A stretch of DNA of 64,000 nucleotides from Candidatus Pelagibacter sp. RS39 (GTDB taxonomy: Bacteria; Pseudomonadota; Alphaproteobacteria; Pelagibacterales; Pelagibacteraceae): NCBI RefSeq assembly GCF_002101315.1, contig NZ_CP020777.1:186001-250000 (forward strand), written 5' to 3'. The position numbers and the translations under genes are program-made. Positions 1 through 8,891 of this stretch are shown here, in pieces. How positions within the stretch are numbered: the first letter of the stretch is position 1; the number at the start of each line of letters is the position of its first letter. The notes beneath the pieces are model-generated. The model worked only from the letters and a program-made list of their open reading frames with translations. It was not told the origin of the DNA and did no database searches.

Positions 1-87
1 ATGTGATAAATTAGAAATTAAATTTCTACCAATTATAATTGGATATTTCTCAGAATTAGTTTTAACTATCAGTTTAATTGGCCTCAT
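1..87 (-). CDS. aroB: 3-dehydroquinate synthase, N-terminal fragment (runs off window)
   Basis: Only the first 29 codons are in the window (ATG at 87, reading leftwards). The visible N-terminus, MRPIKLIVKTNSEKYPIIIG, has the strand-turn-strand pattern with a YPIIIG element that opens bacterial AroB proteins. AroB converts DAHP to 3-dehydroquinate, the second step of the shikimate pathway. It overlaps the end of aroK by 14 nt, and the aroK-aroB order is the usual alphaproteobacterial one. The fragment is too short to verify by catalytic residues, so the call rests on this start and the context. Confidence 0.8.
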   Translation of the reverse strand, partial: MRPIKLIVKTNSEKYPIIIGRNLISNLSH

Positions 88-586
88 AAATATCTATGAT
101 TTTTTTTGCGATTTGTTGTTTTGTAAAATTCTCACAATCTATTTTATATAGTGCTTTAGAATAAATAACTGAACGTTTTTTTATGATTTTTATTAGTTCA
201 TTCTTAGTGGAATTAACTGCTAATGGTCTTTTTTTGCTGTTTTTAATCCTTTTTACCAATGTATCGATATTCCAATTAAGCCAAAATGATAAGTGACTTT
301 CTAGAATCTCATTTTTAATTGCTCTAGTTATAAACGCTCCTCCACCAAGTGCAATTACACCTATTTTATTTTTTAAAATATTAAGAGTTATCTTTTTTTC
401 AATATCTCGAAAAGCGTCTTCTCCTTTTATTTCAAAGATTTTTGATATTTTCATTTTTTGATCATTTTCAATTAATTGATCAATATCAAAAAAATTAAGA
501 TTTAGTTTTTTTGAAACTATAGAGCCAATAGAGCTCTTTCCAGAACCCATCATTCCGATAAAAACTAAATTTTTCCTAGATTTCAT
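74..586 (-). CDS. aroK: Shikimate kinase
   Basis: A 170-residue cytoplasmic kinase that phosphorylates shikimate at the 3-OH with ATP. The Walker A loop GMMGSGKSS is at residues 11-19, a DxD-type FFDIDQ follows near residue 34, then the shikimate-binding GGGAF and the lid RPL. The reading frame is open further upstream to 649, but I chose the ATG at 586 because family members start about ten residues before the P-loop. The longer start would also run into the divergent gene at 644. It forms an operon with aroB, whose start overlaps the aroK stop. Confidence 0.93.
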   Translation of the reverse strand: MKSRKNLVFIGMMGSGKSSIGSIVSKKLNLNFFDIDQLIENDQKMKISKIFEIKGEDAFRDIEKKITLNILKNKIGVIALGGGAFITRAIKNEILESHLSFWLNWNIDTLVKRIKNSKKRPLAVNSTKNELIKIIKKRSVIYSKALYKIDCENFTKQQIAKKIIDIYEAN

Positions 587-643
587 AAGTTTCTTTATTG
601 AAAAAACACAAATATGTCTTAATTTGAAATTAATTAAACCTAT

Positions 644-823
644 ATGCAATTTACTAGAAAAACAAGTTATAGCAAAAGTATAATTGGATTATTGATAAAG
701 TTATTAATAATCGCAACTGTATTTATTGGAATAGTTTTTCTTTTAAATAAATTAGACTTTCCAGCACCAAAAAAATCAATTGAAAAAATAATCCCTAATG
801 AAAATTTTAAAATTGTTAAATAA
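644..823 (+). CDS. Small single-span membrane protein, unknown function
   Basis: A 59-codon ORF, ATG at 644 and TAA at 821-823. It has a short basic N-terminus (MQFTRKTSYSK), one hydrophobic segment at about residues 13-34 (IIGLLIKLLIIATVFIGIVF) and a lysine-rich tail ending NENFKIVK. This fits a small inner-membrane protein with a cytoplasmic N-terminus. It starts 57 nt from the divergent aroK start and its last 26 nt overlap the start of the next gene in another frame, which suggests translational coupling with it. I do not recognise the family. The call rests on the clean membrane-protein design and the tight overlap. Confidence 0.6.
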   Translation: MQFTRKTSYSKSIIGLLIKLLIIATVFIGIVFLLNKLDFPAPKKSIEKIIPNENFKIVK

Positions 824-2570
824 AATTTATTTATCAATTCTGATTATCTTTTTCTTTTCAATAGCCAATTCTTTTTCACAAGATGAACCTGTAGATATAT
901 GGAATATTGATAAAGAGCAAATACAAGAAAATTCTGAAAACAAGGAATTAATTTCAATTTCAGAAAGTGAACTTGAAAATGAAAAAATCGACGTTTTTAA
1001 TATGCAAACTAAAGATAGATCTGATTCAATTAAAGTTGATGAAACTCTAAATTCGAAAGAAATTAAAATAATAGGTCTCTACGATCCTGAAGATTTTGGA
1101 TTAAAAATTGATATGTGGTCGAATTCTAATGGTGATCAATTAAAATACCTTTTCTCTAATTTGGCTAAAATAGACTTATCACAAGATGCTTCGGAACTTA
1201 TGAATATTATTTTATTAACCAATGCTTATTATCCCAAAAAAAATATTAGTGAAAAAGATTTTTTAAAAATCAAATCAGATTGGTTGATAAAACATAATGA
1301 CTTAGAGCTGATAGAGGAGTATTTAATCAAGAATGATATTTTAAATTTACACCCTAAACTAAGTAAATATCTAGTTGATAGGTATTTATCCGAGACTCAG
1401 TTTGATAAAGCTTGTAAAATCTTTTTAAATAACTCTGAGCCAATAACAGATAATTATTTATCCAAATTTAATATTTATTGTTTGATAAATAATGGAAAAA
1501 AAGATGAAGCACAATTAATTTTTGATTTAAAAAAAGAATTAGGTTTTAACGATCAGTATTTTGAAAATAAATTGAATTATCTTTTTGGGTATACAAATGA
1601 AATTGATAAAACTATTTCTGAAAAAAGTATTCTAGAGTTTCATTTGGCTCATAAAACAAATCCAGAATTTTCATTTGATCCAAAAGAAAATACTAATCCA
1701 TTAGTATGGAAATATTTAGCTGCTTCAAATTTATTATACGAGACCAATGAAATTGACTTGAATGAATTAGAAAAAATTGAATTAATTGAATTTGCTACAC
1801 ATAACAAGAATTATCTTGAAGATGATTTATTTCAAATTTATAAAAGATTTCAGTTTACGATTGATCAATTTTTGAACGTTAAAACAGTATTCAAATCTTT
1901 AACCAATATTGAAAGTAGGGCACTTTTATACCAAAGTGTATTACTAGAATCTGACATAAATAGAAAAATAGAGTTAATGAAACTTTTAAAAGAAGTATTC
2001 ATCAAGGATAAAATTGGTAATGCTTTTGAAAAAAAACTTAAAGATCTGTTACAAGATATTGAATTAGATCAAATTTCATCAAAGCATACTAGTTTTTATT
2101 TAGAGAATATTAATACTGATGAAAAAAAACAAACTAAAATAAAGTATAATGATGATCTTTTACATCAATCAAAACTTATAAAATATTTTATAGGAGATTA
2201 TAATCAGACAAAAATAGAAAAAGATCTCAACAATTTTCTTAAAAAAATAAAAAAGGATAAAAAATATTCAATTTCAAAAAAGGATATCATTTTAATCGAG
2301 TCATTAAAATCAGATGGAATAAAAATTGATAAGAAGTATGACAATTTATACAAAATTCAAGACTCTGAAATGCCAACAGATATTCAAGTCATGATCAATA
2401 ATAATGATTCAGCTTCAACAATTCTTAGAATTATAGAGGTTATTGGTCAAGATGAGCTAAGCACTTTAGATCAGGATACACTATTTTTTATAATTAGTGC
2501 ACTTAATCAATTAGACATAGACTCTTTACGAAATAAAATTCTATTAAAAGTTCTTCCTTTAAAAGTTTAA
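798..2570 (+). CDS. Large exported helical protein, unknown function
   Basis: A 590-residue protein with an N-terminal signal sequence: lysines, then a hydrophobic core at about residues 10-25, with likely cleavage near SFS|QDEP at residue 27. The remainder is acidic, rich in Glu, Asp, Lys and Asn, and looks mostly alpha-helical, with segments resembling solenoid (TPR-like) packing. No enzyme motif is visible. The gene overlaps the 59-residue membrane protein by 26 nt and precedes def by 23 bp. The pair may work together in the envelope, but that is inference from overlap only. I do not recognise a named family. Confidence 0.8.
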   Translation: MKILKLLNKIYLSILIIFFFSIANSFSQDEPVDIWNIDKEQIQENSENKELISISESELENEKIDVFNMQTKDRSDSIKVDETLNSKEIKIIGLYDPEDFGLKIDMWSNSNGDQLKYLFSNLAKIDLSQDASELMNIILLTNAYYPKKNISEKDFLKIKSDWLIKHNDLELIEEYLIKNDILNLHPKLSKYLVDRYLSETQFDKACKIFLNNSEPITDNYLSKFNIYCLINNGKKDEAQLIFDLKKELGFNDQYFENKLNYLFGYTNEIDKTISEKSILEFHLAHKTNPEFSFDPKENTNPLVWKYLAASNLLYETNEIDLNELEKIELIEFATHNKNYLEDDLFQIYKRFQFTIDQFLNVKTVFKSLTNIESRALLYQSVLLESDINRKIELMKLLKEVFIKDKIGNAFEKKLKDLLQDIELDQISSKHTSFYLENINTDEKKQTKIKYNDDLLHQSKLIKYFIGDYNQTKIEKDLNNFLKKIKKDKKYSISKKDIILIESLKSDGIKIDKKYDNLYKIQDSEMPTDIQVMINNNDSASTILRIIEVIGQDELSTLDQDTLFFIISALNQLDIDSLRNKILLKVLPLKV

Positions 2571-2593
2571 AAATTAGTTTATTTATTTATCTA

Positions 2594-3118
2594 ATGAGCA
2601 TTAAAGATATAATTACAGTTCCTGATGAAACCTTAAAAAAAATCTCAGAACCATTAGAAAAAGTTAGCACTAACGAAAAAAAACTTATTAATGATTTATT
2701 TGATACAATGTACGCCTCGAAAGGCATCGGATTAGCTGCAGTACAAATAGGTATCCTGAAAAGAATTTTAGTAATTGACGTATCTACTAAAGACGAAAAG
2801 AGGGAGCCTCTAAGTTTCATAAATCCTGTTATTAAAAAAGTTAGTAATGAAACCTCAATTTATGAAGAGGGTTGTTTATCAATTCCAGATACATTTATAG
2901 AAATTGAAAGGCCAAAAATTTGTGAAGTGGAGTATATTGATATAAGTGGAGAAAAAAAAAATTTAAAATGTGATGGTCTTTTATCAACTTGTTTACAACA
3001 TGAAATAAATCATTTAGATGGAAAATTGATAATTGACCATTTATCAAAATTAAAAAGAGATATTATCATTAAAAAAATTTCAAAAACAAAAAAAAATCCT
3101 GACAGAATATTAGTTTAA
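2594..3118 (+). CDS. def: Peptide deformylase
   Basis: A 174-residue metalloenzyme that removes the formyl group from nascent protein N-termini. All three signature motifs are present: GIGLAAVQ (residues 44-51), EGCLS (92-96) and HEINH (136-140). These give the metal ligands Cys94, His136 and His140 and the catalytic Glu137. The length is normal for the family. fmt starts 2 nt after the stop, the classical def-fmt pair, so formylation and deformylation are co-expressed; truA continues the operon. Confidence 0.97.
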   Translation: MSIKDIITVPDETLKKISEPLEKVSTNEKKLINDLFDTMYASKGIGLAAVQIGILKRILVIDVSTKDEKREPLSFINPVIKKVSNETSIYEEGCLSIPDTFIEIERPKICEVEYIDISGEKKNLKCDGLLSTCLQHEINHLDGKLIIDHLSKLKRDIIIKKISKTKKNPDRILV

Positions 3119-3120
3119 AA

Positions 3121-4053
3121 ATGCCTAAGAAAATCATCTTTATGGGTACACCCATGTTTGCAGTCCCAATATTGAAATCTCTCTATCAAAATGGTTTTCC
3201 AATAAACTTGGTTTACACGCAACCACCTCAAAAGTCTCACCGAGGTCAGAGGATAAATAAATCACCGGTTCAAGGTATATCGGAAACTTTAAATATAGAA
3301 TTCAGATCTCCACAAAACTTAAAAAACAACACAGAGGAATATGATTTTTTAAAAAAATTGGATGCTGATCTTGCAATTGTTGTAGCCTACGGACAAATAA
3401 TTCCTAAAGAATTTTTAAGTTTAACAAAAAAAGGTTTTATAAATATTCATGCATCTTTACTTCCAAAATGGAGGGGTGCCGCACCCATTCAGAGAGCTAT
3501 AATGAATTTAGACACAGAAACAGGGATCAGTATAATGAAGATCAATGAAGAATTAGATAGTGGACCTGTAAGTAATACTTATAAAATAAAACTTGACCAA
3601 AGTCTCAATGCAAAAGAGGTCTCAGAAAAACTTGCTCTAATAGCAGCGGATAAAATTTTAGATGTTGTAGATGAAATTTTTGAGGGTAAATCAAATTTTG
3701 TTGATCAAGATAATTCTAAAGCAACTTATGCGAAAAAAATTACTAAAAATGAAGGACAAATAGACTGGAAAAGTGATGCTTTAAAAATAATTGGAAAAAT
3801 TAATGGTTTATACCCCTCCCCAGGAGCTTTTTTCAATTTTAATGGCCAAAGATATAAAATTTTAAAAGCAGAAATCGGAAACGGAACTGGTAAAAATGGT
3901 GAGGTTATTTCAGACGATCTTGAAATAGCGTGTGGAGGTGAAAAATCTATTAAAGTTTTTGAAATACAGAGAGAGGGAAAAAAGGTTCAAAAAACAGGAG
4001 AGTTTATGCTCGGATCCCAAATCAGAAAAGGCTCAATCATATCTAATGTTTAG
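3121..4053 (+). CDS. fmt: Methionyl-tRNA formyltransferase
   Basis: A 310-residue enzyme that transfers formyl from 10-formyl-THF to initiator Met-tRNA. The N-terminal formyltransferase fold carries the catalytic triad Asn108, His110 (NIHASLLPKWRGAAPI) and Asp146 (ELDSGP). The C-terminal OB-like domain contains the usual SPGAFF element. It lies 2 nt after def, and its last 8 nt overlap truA. Length and motif order are standard. Confidence 0.97.
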   Translation: MPKKIIFMGTPMFAVPILKSLYQNGFPINLVYTQPPQKSHRGQRINKSPVQGISETLNIEFRSPQNLKNNTEEYDFLKKLDADLAIVVAYGQIIPKEFLSLTKKGFINIHASLLPKWRGAAPIQRAIMNLDTETGISIMKINEELDSGPVSNTYKIKLDQSLNAKEVSEKLALIAADKILDVVDEIFEGKSNFVDQDNSKATYAKKITKNEGQIDWKSDALKIIGKINGLYPSPGAFFNFNGQRYKILKAEIGNGTGKNGEVISDDLEIACGGEKSIKVFEIQREGKKVQKTGEFMLGSQIRKGSIISNV

Positions 4054-4786
4054 ATATCAAATATTGATTGAATATGTGGGTACCGATTTTAGAGGTTGGC
4101 AAATTCAAACAAAAGGCAAAACTATACAAGGTCTTATTCAAGAGAGAATTTCAAAATTATTAAAAGAAAAAACTATTTTGTTTGGTGCTGGAAGACTAGA
4201 TAAAGGAGTACATGCGCTTGAACAATCTGCACATTTTGAGTGTAAAAAAAAAATTGAAAATTTGAATAAATTTGTCAAATCTTTAAATTTTTTTTTAAAC
4301 AAGGAAATGATTACAATTATTAAAATTAAAAAAAGAAGTAAAGATTTTCACGCAAGATTTTCTGCGAGAATGAGAATATATAAATATATAATAATTAATC
4401 GTTTAAGTAGACCTGTATTAGATAAAAATAGAGGATGGCACATTATTAATAAACTCGATTTAATAACAATGAAAAAAGCTGCAAAAAAGTTAGTTGGCAC
4501 AAAGGATTTTTCTACATTCAGAGCTTCTAGTTGTAGAGCCAAAAGTCCAATTAAAACTATGAAATCTGTTAAAGTAAAATCTAGAAATGATAAAATAGAA
4601 ATAGAATTTCAATCTCAATCTTTTCTTCAACAGCAAGTTAGATCAATGGTTGGTTGTTTAAAATATGTAGGCGAAAAAAAATGGACTTTAAAAAAATTTA
4701 GCTTTGTTATGAACTCAAAAAAAAGGATATTGTGTGCACCGCCAGCACCACCTGAAGGACTTTATCTAGCAAGAGTTATTTATTAA
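4046..4786 (+). CDS. truA: tRNA pseudouridine(38-40) synthase
   Basis: A 246-residue pseudouridine synthase for positions 38-40 of the tRNA anticodon arm. The ATG at 4046 was chosen over an in-frame ATG at 3932 because MFRYQILIEYVGTDFRGWQ is the canonical family start; the longer frame lies inside fmt. The catalytic Asp52 is in GAGRLDKGVHA, where most TruA proteins have GAGRTDAGVHA, so the Thr before the catalytic Asp is Leu. The C-terminal region has the expected SFLQQQVRSMVG motif. It overlaps fmt by 8 nt and the convergent SET gene by 21 nt. Confidence 0.95.
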   Translation: MFRYQILIEYVGTDFRGWQIQTKGKTIQGLIQERISKLLKEKTILFGAGRLDKGVHALEQSAHFECKKKIENLNKFVKSLNFFLNKEMITIIKIKKRSKDFHARFSARMRIYKYIIINRLSRPVLDKNRGWHIINKLDLITMKKAAKKLVGTKDFSTFRASSCRAKSPIKTMKSVKVKSRNDKIEIEFQSQSFLQQQVRSMVGCLKYVGEKKWTLKKFSFVMNSKKRILCAPPAPPEGLYLARVIY

Positions 4787-5257
4787 TTTTTTCTTGTTAC
4801 TCATTGCAAACTTTTTATTTATTCTCCATCTAGACTCTGCTCTTACAATATAGCCACAGCAATTTTTTGAACCACATTTGCAAGGAAATTGTTTATAGTC
4901 TTTATCATAACCAAATCCATAATCACATGTAAACTCCTCTCCTTTTTTAATATCGCGAATTGCAGTAATCCATACTTTAAGACCTTTGCCATTATAATCA
5001 CAATTATTATCGCAACTATGGTTTACAAGACCTGCGATATTCCATGAAAAATCTCCATCGAGGGTATATTTTTTATTTAATGTGAATAAGTAAATAGGTT
5101 TTTTATTATCAAACTTGGCTGACTCGTCTACCTCTTTATTTGTAATAATCTTACCAACGTAATTTATTATTTTTGTTCCCTCTTTAATATCGCGCACAGC
5201 ATAAAGGCCTCGTCCTTTCTTATCAATTTTAGATCTTTTAATTCTATAAAGTTTCAT
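4766..5257 (-). CDS. SET-domain protein lysine methyltransferase-like protein with post-SET motif
   Basis: A 163-residue protein almost wholly made of a SET domain: GRG at residues 15-17 (SAM-binding loop), NHSCDNN at 79-85 (pseudoknot core) and CDYG at 111-114. A cysteine-rich post-SET motif CKCGSKNC at 126-133 could bind zinc together with Cys82. Such proteins transfer methyl from SAM to lysine side chains. The substrate here is unknown. Its stop overlaps truA on the other strand, and it lies 30 bp downstream of the HDAC-family gene in the same direction. The compact size is typical of bacterial SET proteins. Confidence 0.9.
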   Translation of the reverse strand: MKLYRIKRSKIDKKGRGLYAVRDIKEGTKIINYVGKIITNKEVDESAKFDNKKPIYLFTLNKKYTLDGDFSWNIAGLVNHSCDNNCDYNGKGLKVWITAIRDIKKGEEFTCDYGFGYDKDYKQFPCKCGSKNCCGYIVRAESRWRINKKFAMSNKKKLINNSC

Positions 5258-5287
5258 GTGAGAGATTTATTATTTACTTTGTTTAAA

Positions 5288-6211
5288 TCAATTGAATTCT
5301 ACAAGTGCGTTAACATGTTCATTGGCACTTTCAGATAACGCATTTAAATCATAACCACCCTCAAGAATAGAAATAGCTTTCCCTTTAGTAAACTCGTTGG
5401 TTGCAGCTAAAGTTCTTCTGGTGATTTCGTAGAAATCTTTTGATTTTAATTTAAACTGAGCTAAAGGATCATCTTTATGTGCATCAAAACCTGCTGAGAA
5501 TATAAGAAAGTCAGGTTTATAATTGATTAATCTATCTAAAACTCTATTGAATGCATTAAAGTATTCATCAGAGTTTGTGCCTGCTGGCAAAGGTATATTC
5601 AAAGAATTATCAAAGTCACCCTTATCTTTGTCCGTACCTCCTCCGGGATAAAAAGGATACTGATGTGTTGATATATATAACGAATTTTTGTTATTACGCA
5701 TGACATCATAATTTCCATTTCCCCAATGCACATCAAAATCTACACATGCTACTCTTTTATATTTATAATTTTTAATCAAATAATTAGTGGCTACTCCAGC
5801 ATTTGATATACAACAAAATCCCATTGCCTTATCCTTTTCCGCATGATGTCCAGGAGGTCTTGCTAAACAAAATGCGTTTTTAAACTCTTTATTTTCAATT
5901 CCATCTATCGCCCTGATTGTTGAGCCAGCAGCATCAAATACTGCTTTTTTACTGTCTGGTGATACGACAGTATCCCCATCTAAAAACTTTAGACCTTGTT
6001 GAGGAAAGGAATTATTTAAGTTACGAATATATTCTTTTGAGTGTGTCATTGCCAATACATCATCAGGCACACTACTTGGTTTTTCCCAAATCAGATCACT
6101 TCTTTTTTTTAATTTTTCTTTTATTGCAATTACTCTTTTAGGTTGTTCAGGATGGCCGTTACCAGTGTCATGTTTTTCATAAGAATCAGAATTTATAATC
6201 GCTGTATTCAT
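5288..6211 (-). CDS. Histone deacetylase-family (acetylpolyamine amidohydrolase-like) hydrolase
   Basis: A 307-residue zinc amidohydrolase. Visible motifs are the HPEQPKR N-terminal box (20-26), catalytic histidines in RPPGHHAE (His122, His123), zinc ligands in DFDVHWGNG (Asp160, His162) and SAGFDAH (Asp243), and the transition-state Tyr in EGGYD (287). Families of this type remove acetyl or acyl groups from lysine, polyamines or small amides. The bacterial substrate cannot be read from sequence. Its start overlaps the stop of dapE by 4 nt, and a SET-domain gene follows. Confidence 0.93.
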   Translation of the reverse strand: MNTAIINSDSYEKHDTGNGHPEQPKRVIAIKEKLKKRSDLIWEKPSSVPDDVLAMTHSKEYIRNLNNSFPQQGLKFLDGDTVVSPDSKKAVFDAAGSTIRAIDGIENKEFKNAFCLARPPGHHAEKDKAMGFCCISNAGVATNYLIKNYKYKRVACVDFDVHWGNGNYDVMRNNKNSLYISTHQYPFYPGGGTDKDKGDFDNSLNIPLPAGTNSDEYFNAFNRVLDRLINYKPDFLIFSAGFDAHKDDPLAQFKLKSKDFYEITRRTLAATNEFTKGKAISILEGGYDLNALSESANEHVNALVEFN

Positions 6212-7365
6212 TTGAAATAATTTTTTAAAATGCTTTCATAAATTTTAGTTAGATTTTTTAAATCTTTTAAAGATACTGCCTCATCAACTTTATGCATAGT
6301 TTTTCCAACTAAACCAAATTCAAGACCAGGACATATAGTTCTTATAAATCTTAAGTCTGAGGTTCCACCTGTTGTAGATAATTTTGGCTTCATTTTTGTT
6401 ATTTTTTTAATGACATTTTGTATCATAAATGTTGTTTTATTAGGTTTTGTTAAAAAAGCTTCACCGGAAACTCTATACTCTATTTTAAATTTTGATTTAT
6501 GTTTTTTAGTTATTTTTCTGAAAATTTTATTAAGTTTTTTTTTAAGAGAAGTTGATGAATGTTTATTGTTAAATCTTATATTAAATGTTGCTTCAGCTAT
6601 TGCTGGAACAACGTTATCTGCAGTATTATTTATATTTATCCGAGTAACTTCTAAGTTTGTAGGCTGAAAATCTTTACTTCCTTTATCAAACTTAATTTCT
6701 TTTAATTCTTTTAAAATATTAACAATTATTGTTGAAGGATTATTTGCTCTAGCAGGATATGCAACATGACCTTGTTGGCCAATTATAGTTAATTTACCAG
6801 TCAAACTTCCCCTACGCCCAATTTTAATCATCTCACCTAATTTATTTGGATTAGTTGGTTCACCAACAAGACAAAAATTTATCTTCTCTTTTCTTTTTTT
6901 TAAATATTCTACAACTTTTTTGGTACCATTTATTGCATCACCCTCTTCATCTCCAGTAATTAATAGACTAATTGATCCATTAAATTTTTCATTTTTTGAT
7001 AAAAAATTGCTTACAGCAGAAACAAAAGCTGCAACAGAACTTTTCATATCATTTGCACCTCTTCCAATTAAATGATTATTTTTTACAGATGGTTTAAATG
7101 GATTTATCGTCCAATCTTTTATATTACCCGGGGGAACAACATCTAGGTGACCCGCATAACAAAAATTAGGTCCTTTTCTTCCCAACCTTGCATATAAATT
7201 TTTAACTGGTTTGAAATCTTTCTCTTTAAATTCAAGTAATTTTGTTTTGAAACCAAGTTTTTTCAATTTTTTTTCTAAAAATTTCATAACCCCAGCGTCT
7301 ACTGGAGTAACAGTTGGAAACCTAATTAGCTCTTTAGCTAATTTTAATTCATTAATTTTTTGCAT
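6208..7365 (-). CDS. dapE: Succinyl-diaminopimelate desuccinylase
   Basis: A 385-residue M20-family di-zinc hydrolase that releases L,L-diaminopimelate for lysine and peptidoglycan synthesis. Metal and catalytic residues are visible: His73 and Asp75 (AGHLDVVPPG), Asp106 (GRGANDMK) and the Glu140-Glu141 pair (TGDEEGD). A dimerisation lid domain sits in the middle and SGTSDLRF-like TTGGTSDLRF near the end. It is 2 nt downstream of dapD, the preceding reaction branch, and overlaps the HDAC-family gene by 4 nt. Confidence 0.96.
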   Translation of the reverse strand: MQKINELKLAKELIRFPTVTPVDAGVMKFLEKKLKKLGFKTKLLEFKEKDFKPVKNLYARLGRKGPNFCYAGHLDVVPPGNIKDWTINPFKPSVKNNHLIGRGANDMKSSVAAFVSAVSNFLSKNEKFNGSISLLITGDEEGDAINGTKKVVEYLKKRKEKINFCLVGEPTNPNKLGEMIKIGRRGSLTGKLTIIGQQGHVAYPARANNPSTIIVNILKELKEIKFDKGSKDFQPTNLEVTRININNTADNVVPAIAEATFNIRFNNKHSSTSLKKKLNKIFRKITKKHKSKFKIEYRVSGEAFLTKPNKTTFMIQNVIKKITKMKPKLSTTGGTSDLRFIRTICPGLEFGLVGKTMHKVDEAVSLKDLKNLTKIYESILKNYFK

Positions 7366-7367
7366 GT

Positions 7368-8195
7368 TTAGTCTCTTAAAAGATCATTAATTGATGTCTT
7401 TGATCTAGTCTTTTCGTCTACTTGCTTGATTATTACTGCACAGCTTAGTGATGGAGCAGATGGATTTTTTTTATCAGGAAGAGAACCTGGTACTACAACT
7501 GAGTATGGAGGAATTTTTCCATACGTGATCTCACCAGTTGATCTATTTACAATTTTTGTAGATTGTGTAATCAGCATTCCCATGCTTAACACAGATCCTT
7601 CTCCAACAATCACTCCTTCAACCACCTCAGACATTGCTCCCAAAAATACATTATCTTCTATTATTGTGGGCAATGCTTGAGCAGGTTCTAGCACCCCCCC
7701 AACTCCTGACCCAGCAGATATGTGACAATTCTCCCCAATCTGACAACAACTACCAGCACGACTGAATGTATCCATCATTGTTTTAGCTCCGATGTAAGCA
7801 CCAATGTTTACATAACATGGCATAAGAACAGCATCTTTACCTACAAATGATCCTTTTCTTACAGGTGAGTTTGGAACCATCCTAAAACCTGCTCTCTCAT
7901 GGTCTTCTTTCGTCCAGCCAGCTGTTTTCCCTTTTAACAAATGTGCCTTATCATACCAACTGGAATAAGGTCCATTTAAATTTTCCATTGGATAGATTCT
8001 AAAACTCAGCATAATTGCTTTCTTTAGGTGTTGATGAGTTACCCATTCTCCATTTATTTTTTCAGCAACTCTTGATTTACCACTATCCAAGTCACTTATT
8101 ACTTGATTGATTGCATCCTTTAAAGATTGATCCGAATTTGGATTCACTTGATCTTTGTTTTCCCAAGCATCATTAATAATTTTTTCTATAGACAT
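7368..8195 (-). CDS. dapD: Tetrahydrodipicolinate N-succinyltransferase
   Basis: A 275-residue succinyl-CoA-dependent transferase of the diaminopimelate pathway. It has a helical N-terminal domain followed by left-handed beta-helix hexapeptide repeats from about residue 110 to 215 (for example VNIGAYIGAKTMMD and GVGGVLEPAQ), and a conserved C-terminal tail (LPDKKNPSAPSLSCAVIIKQ). Start and length match the family. It is co-directional with dapE (2 nt gap) and follows the HAD gene with a 3 nt gap, so it sits in a tight operon. Confidence 0.96.
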   Translation of the reverse strand: MSIEKIINDAWENKDQVNPNSDQSLKDAINQVISDLDSGKSRVAEKINGEWVTHQHLKKAIMLSFRIYPMENLNGPYSSWYDKAHLLKGKTAGWTKEDHERAGFRMVPNSPVRKGSFVGKDAVLMPCYVNIGAYIGAKTMMDTFSRAGSCCQIGENCHISAGSGVGGVLEPAQALPTIIEDNVFLGAMSEVVEGVIVGEGSVLSMGMLITQSTKIVNRSTGEITYGKIPPYSVVVPGSLPDKKNPSAPSLSCAVIIKQVDEKTRSKTSINDLLRD

Positions 8196-8198
8196 AAT

Positions 8199-8891
8199 TT
8201 ATTGACTTTTTAATAACCTTATTTCCTTAAGAAATAAAGACAGATTTTCAATTTTATGAGAAATATAATCTTTATCAGAATCCATCTTACCAAAATGTTC
8301 ATCATTAATTAACCAAACAGTTGCACATCCCCTTTCATAACCAATACTGAGGTTTTTTGCGATATCTTCTATATAAATTGTTTCTTTTGGATTCAATCCA
8401 AATTTTTTGACCATTAAATCAAAAGTTTTAGCCTCAGGTTTTGGCACATACCCAGCATCTTTAATATCAAAAACTTTATCTCTCCCAAAAAGATCATATA
8501 CTCCTAAATGGGTTAAAATATTTTTAGCATGTTCGGCGCTCCCATTTGTAAAAATAAATTTTTCCATATCTAATTTTTCAAGTTCATTTCTCATAATCTT
8601 GTCCTCTTTCATAAATGAAAGATCTATTGTGTGTACATATTTTAGGAATTCTTCTGGGGGTATATCATGATGTATCATTAAACCATTTAAACTAGTATTG
8701 TATTTGTAAAAATAATCAGTCTGTAATTTTTTTGCTTCTTCCATATCTATTTTCAGTCTCTCAGATATGAACATTGTCATTCTTTGTGATACTTGGCCAA
8801 AAACTTTTTCTAAAGAGTAGTTATTGTGTTTACCGTAACAAACTCCATCTAGATCTAATAGAAGATATTTCATTTCTTTAAAATTTTTCAT
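8199..8891 (-). CDS. HAD-superfamily hydrolase, pyrimidine 5'-nucleotidase-like
   Basis: A 230-residue haloacid-dehalogenase-fold phosphatase. The catalytic motif I is DLDGVCY (near residue 13), motif II is FTNGS, the motif III lysine is in YVPKPE, and motif IV is YIEDIAKN. The helical cap and the FTNGSAEHA context resemble the SDT1/pyrimidine 5'-nucleotidase group common in alphaproteobacteria beside argB. The substrate is not certain. Its start overlaps the end of argB by 4 nt, and dapD follows 3 nt after its stop. Confidence 0.85.
   Translation of the reverse strand: MKNFKEMKYLLLDLDGVCYGKHNNYSLEKVFGQVSQRMTMFISERLKIDMEEAKKLQTDYFYKYNTSLNGLMIHHDIPPEEFLKYVHTIDLSFMKEDKIMRNELEKLDMEKFIFTNGSAEHAKNILTHLGVYDLFGRDKVFDIKDAGYVPKPEAKTFDLMVKKFGLNPKETIYIEDIAKNLSIGYERGCATVWLINDEHFGKMDSDKDYISHKIENLSLFLKEIRLLKSQ

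Noticed and set aside
587-649. Longer aroK start at 649
   Set aside because: It adds 21 residues not seen in shikimate kinases and overlaps the divergent small gene.
2587-2820. 77-codon minus-strand ORF
   Set aside because: Antisense shadow of def, which has complete motifs on the plus strand.
3932-4045. Longer truA start
   Set aside because: The extension lies wholly within fmt in another frame; the family start is at 4046.
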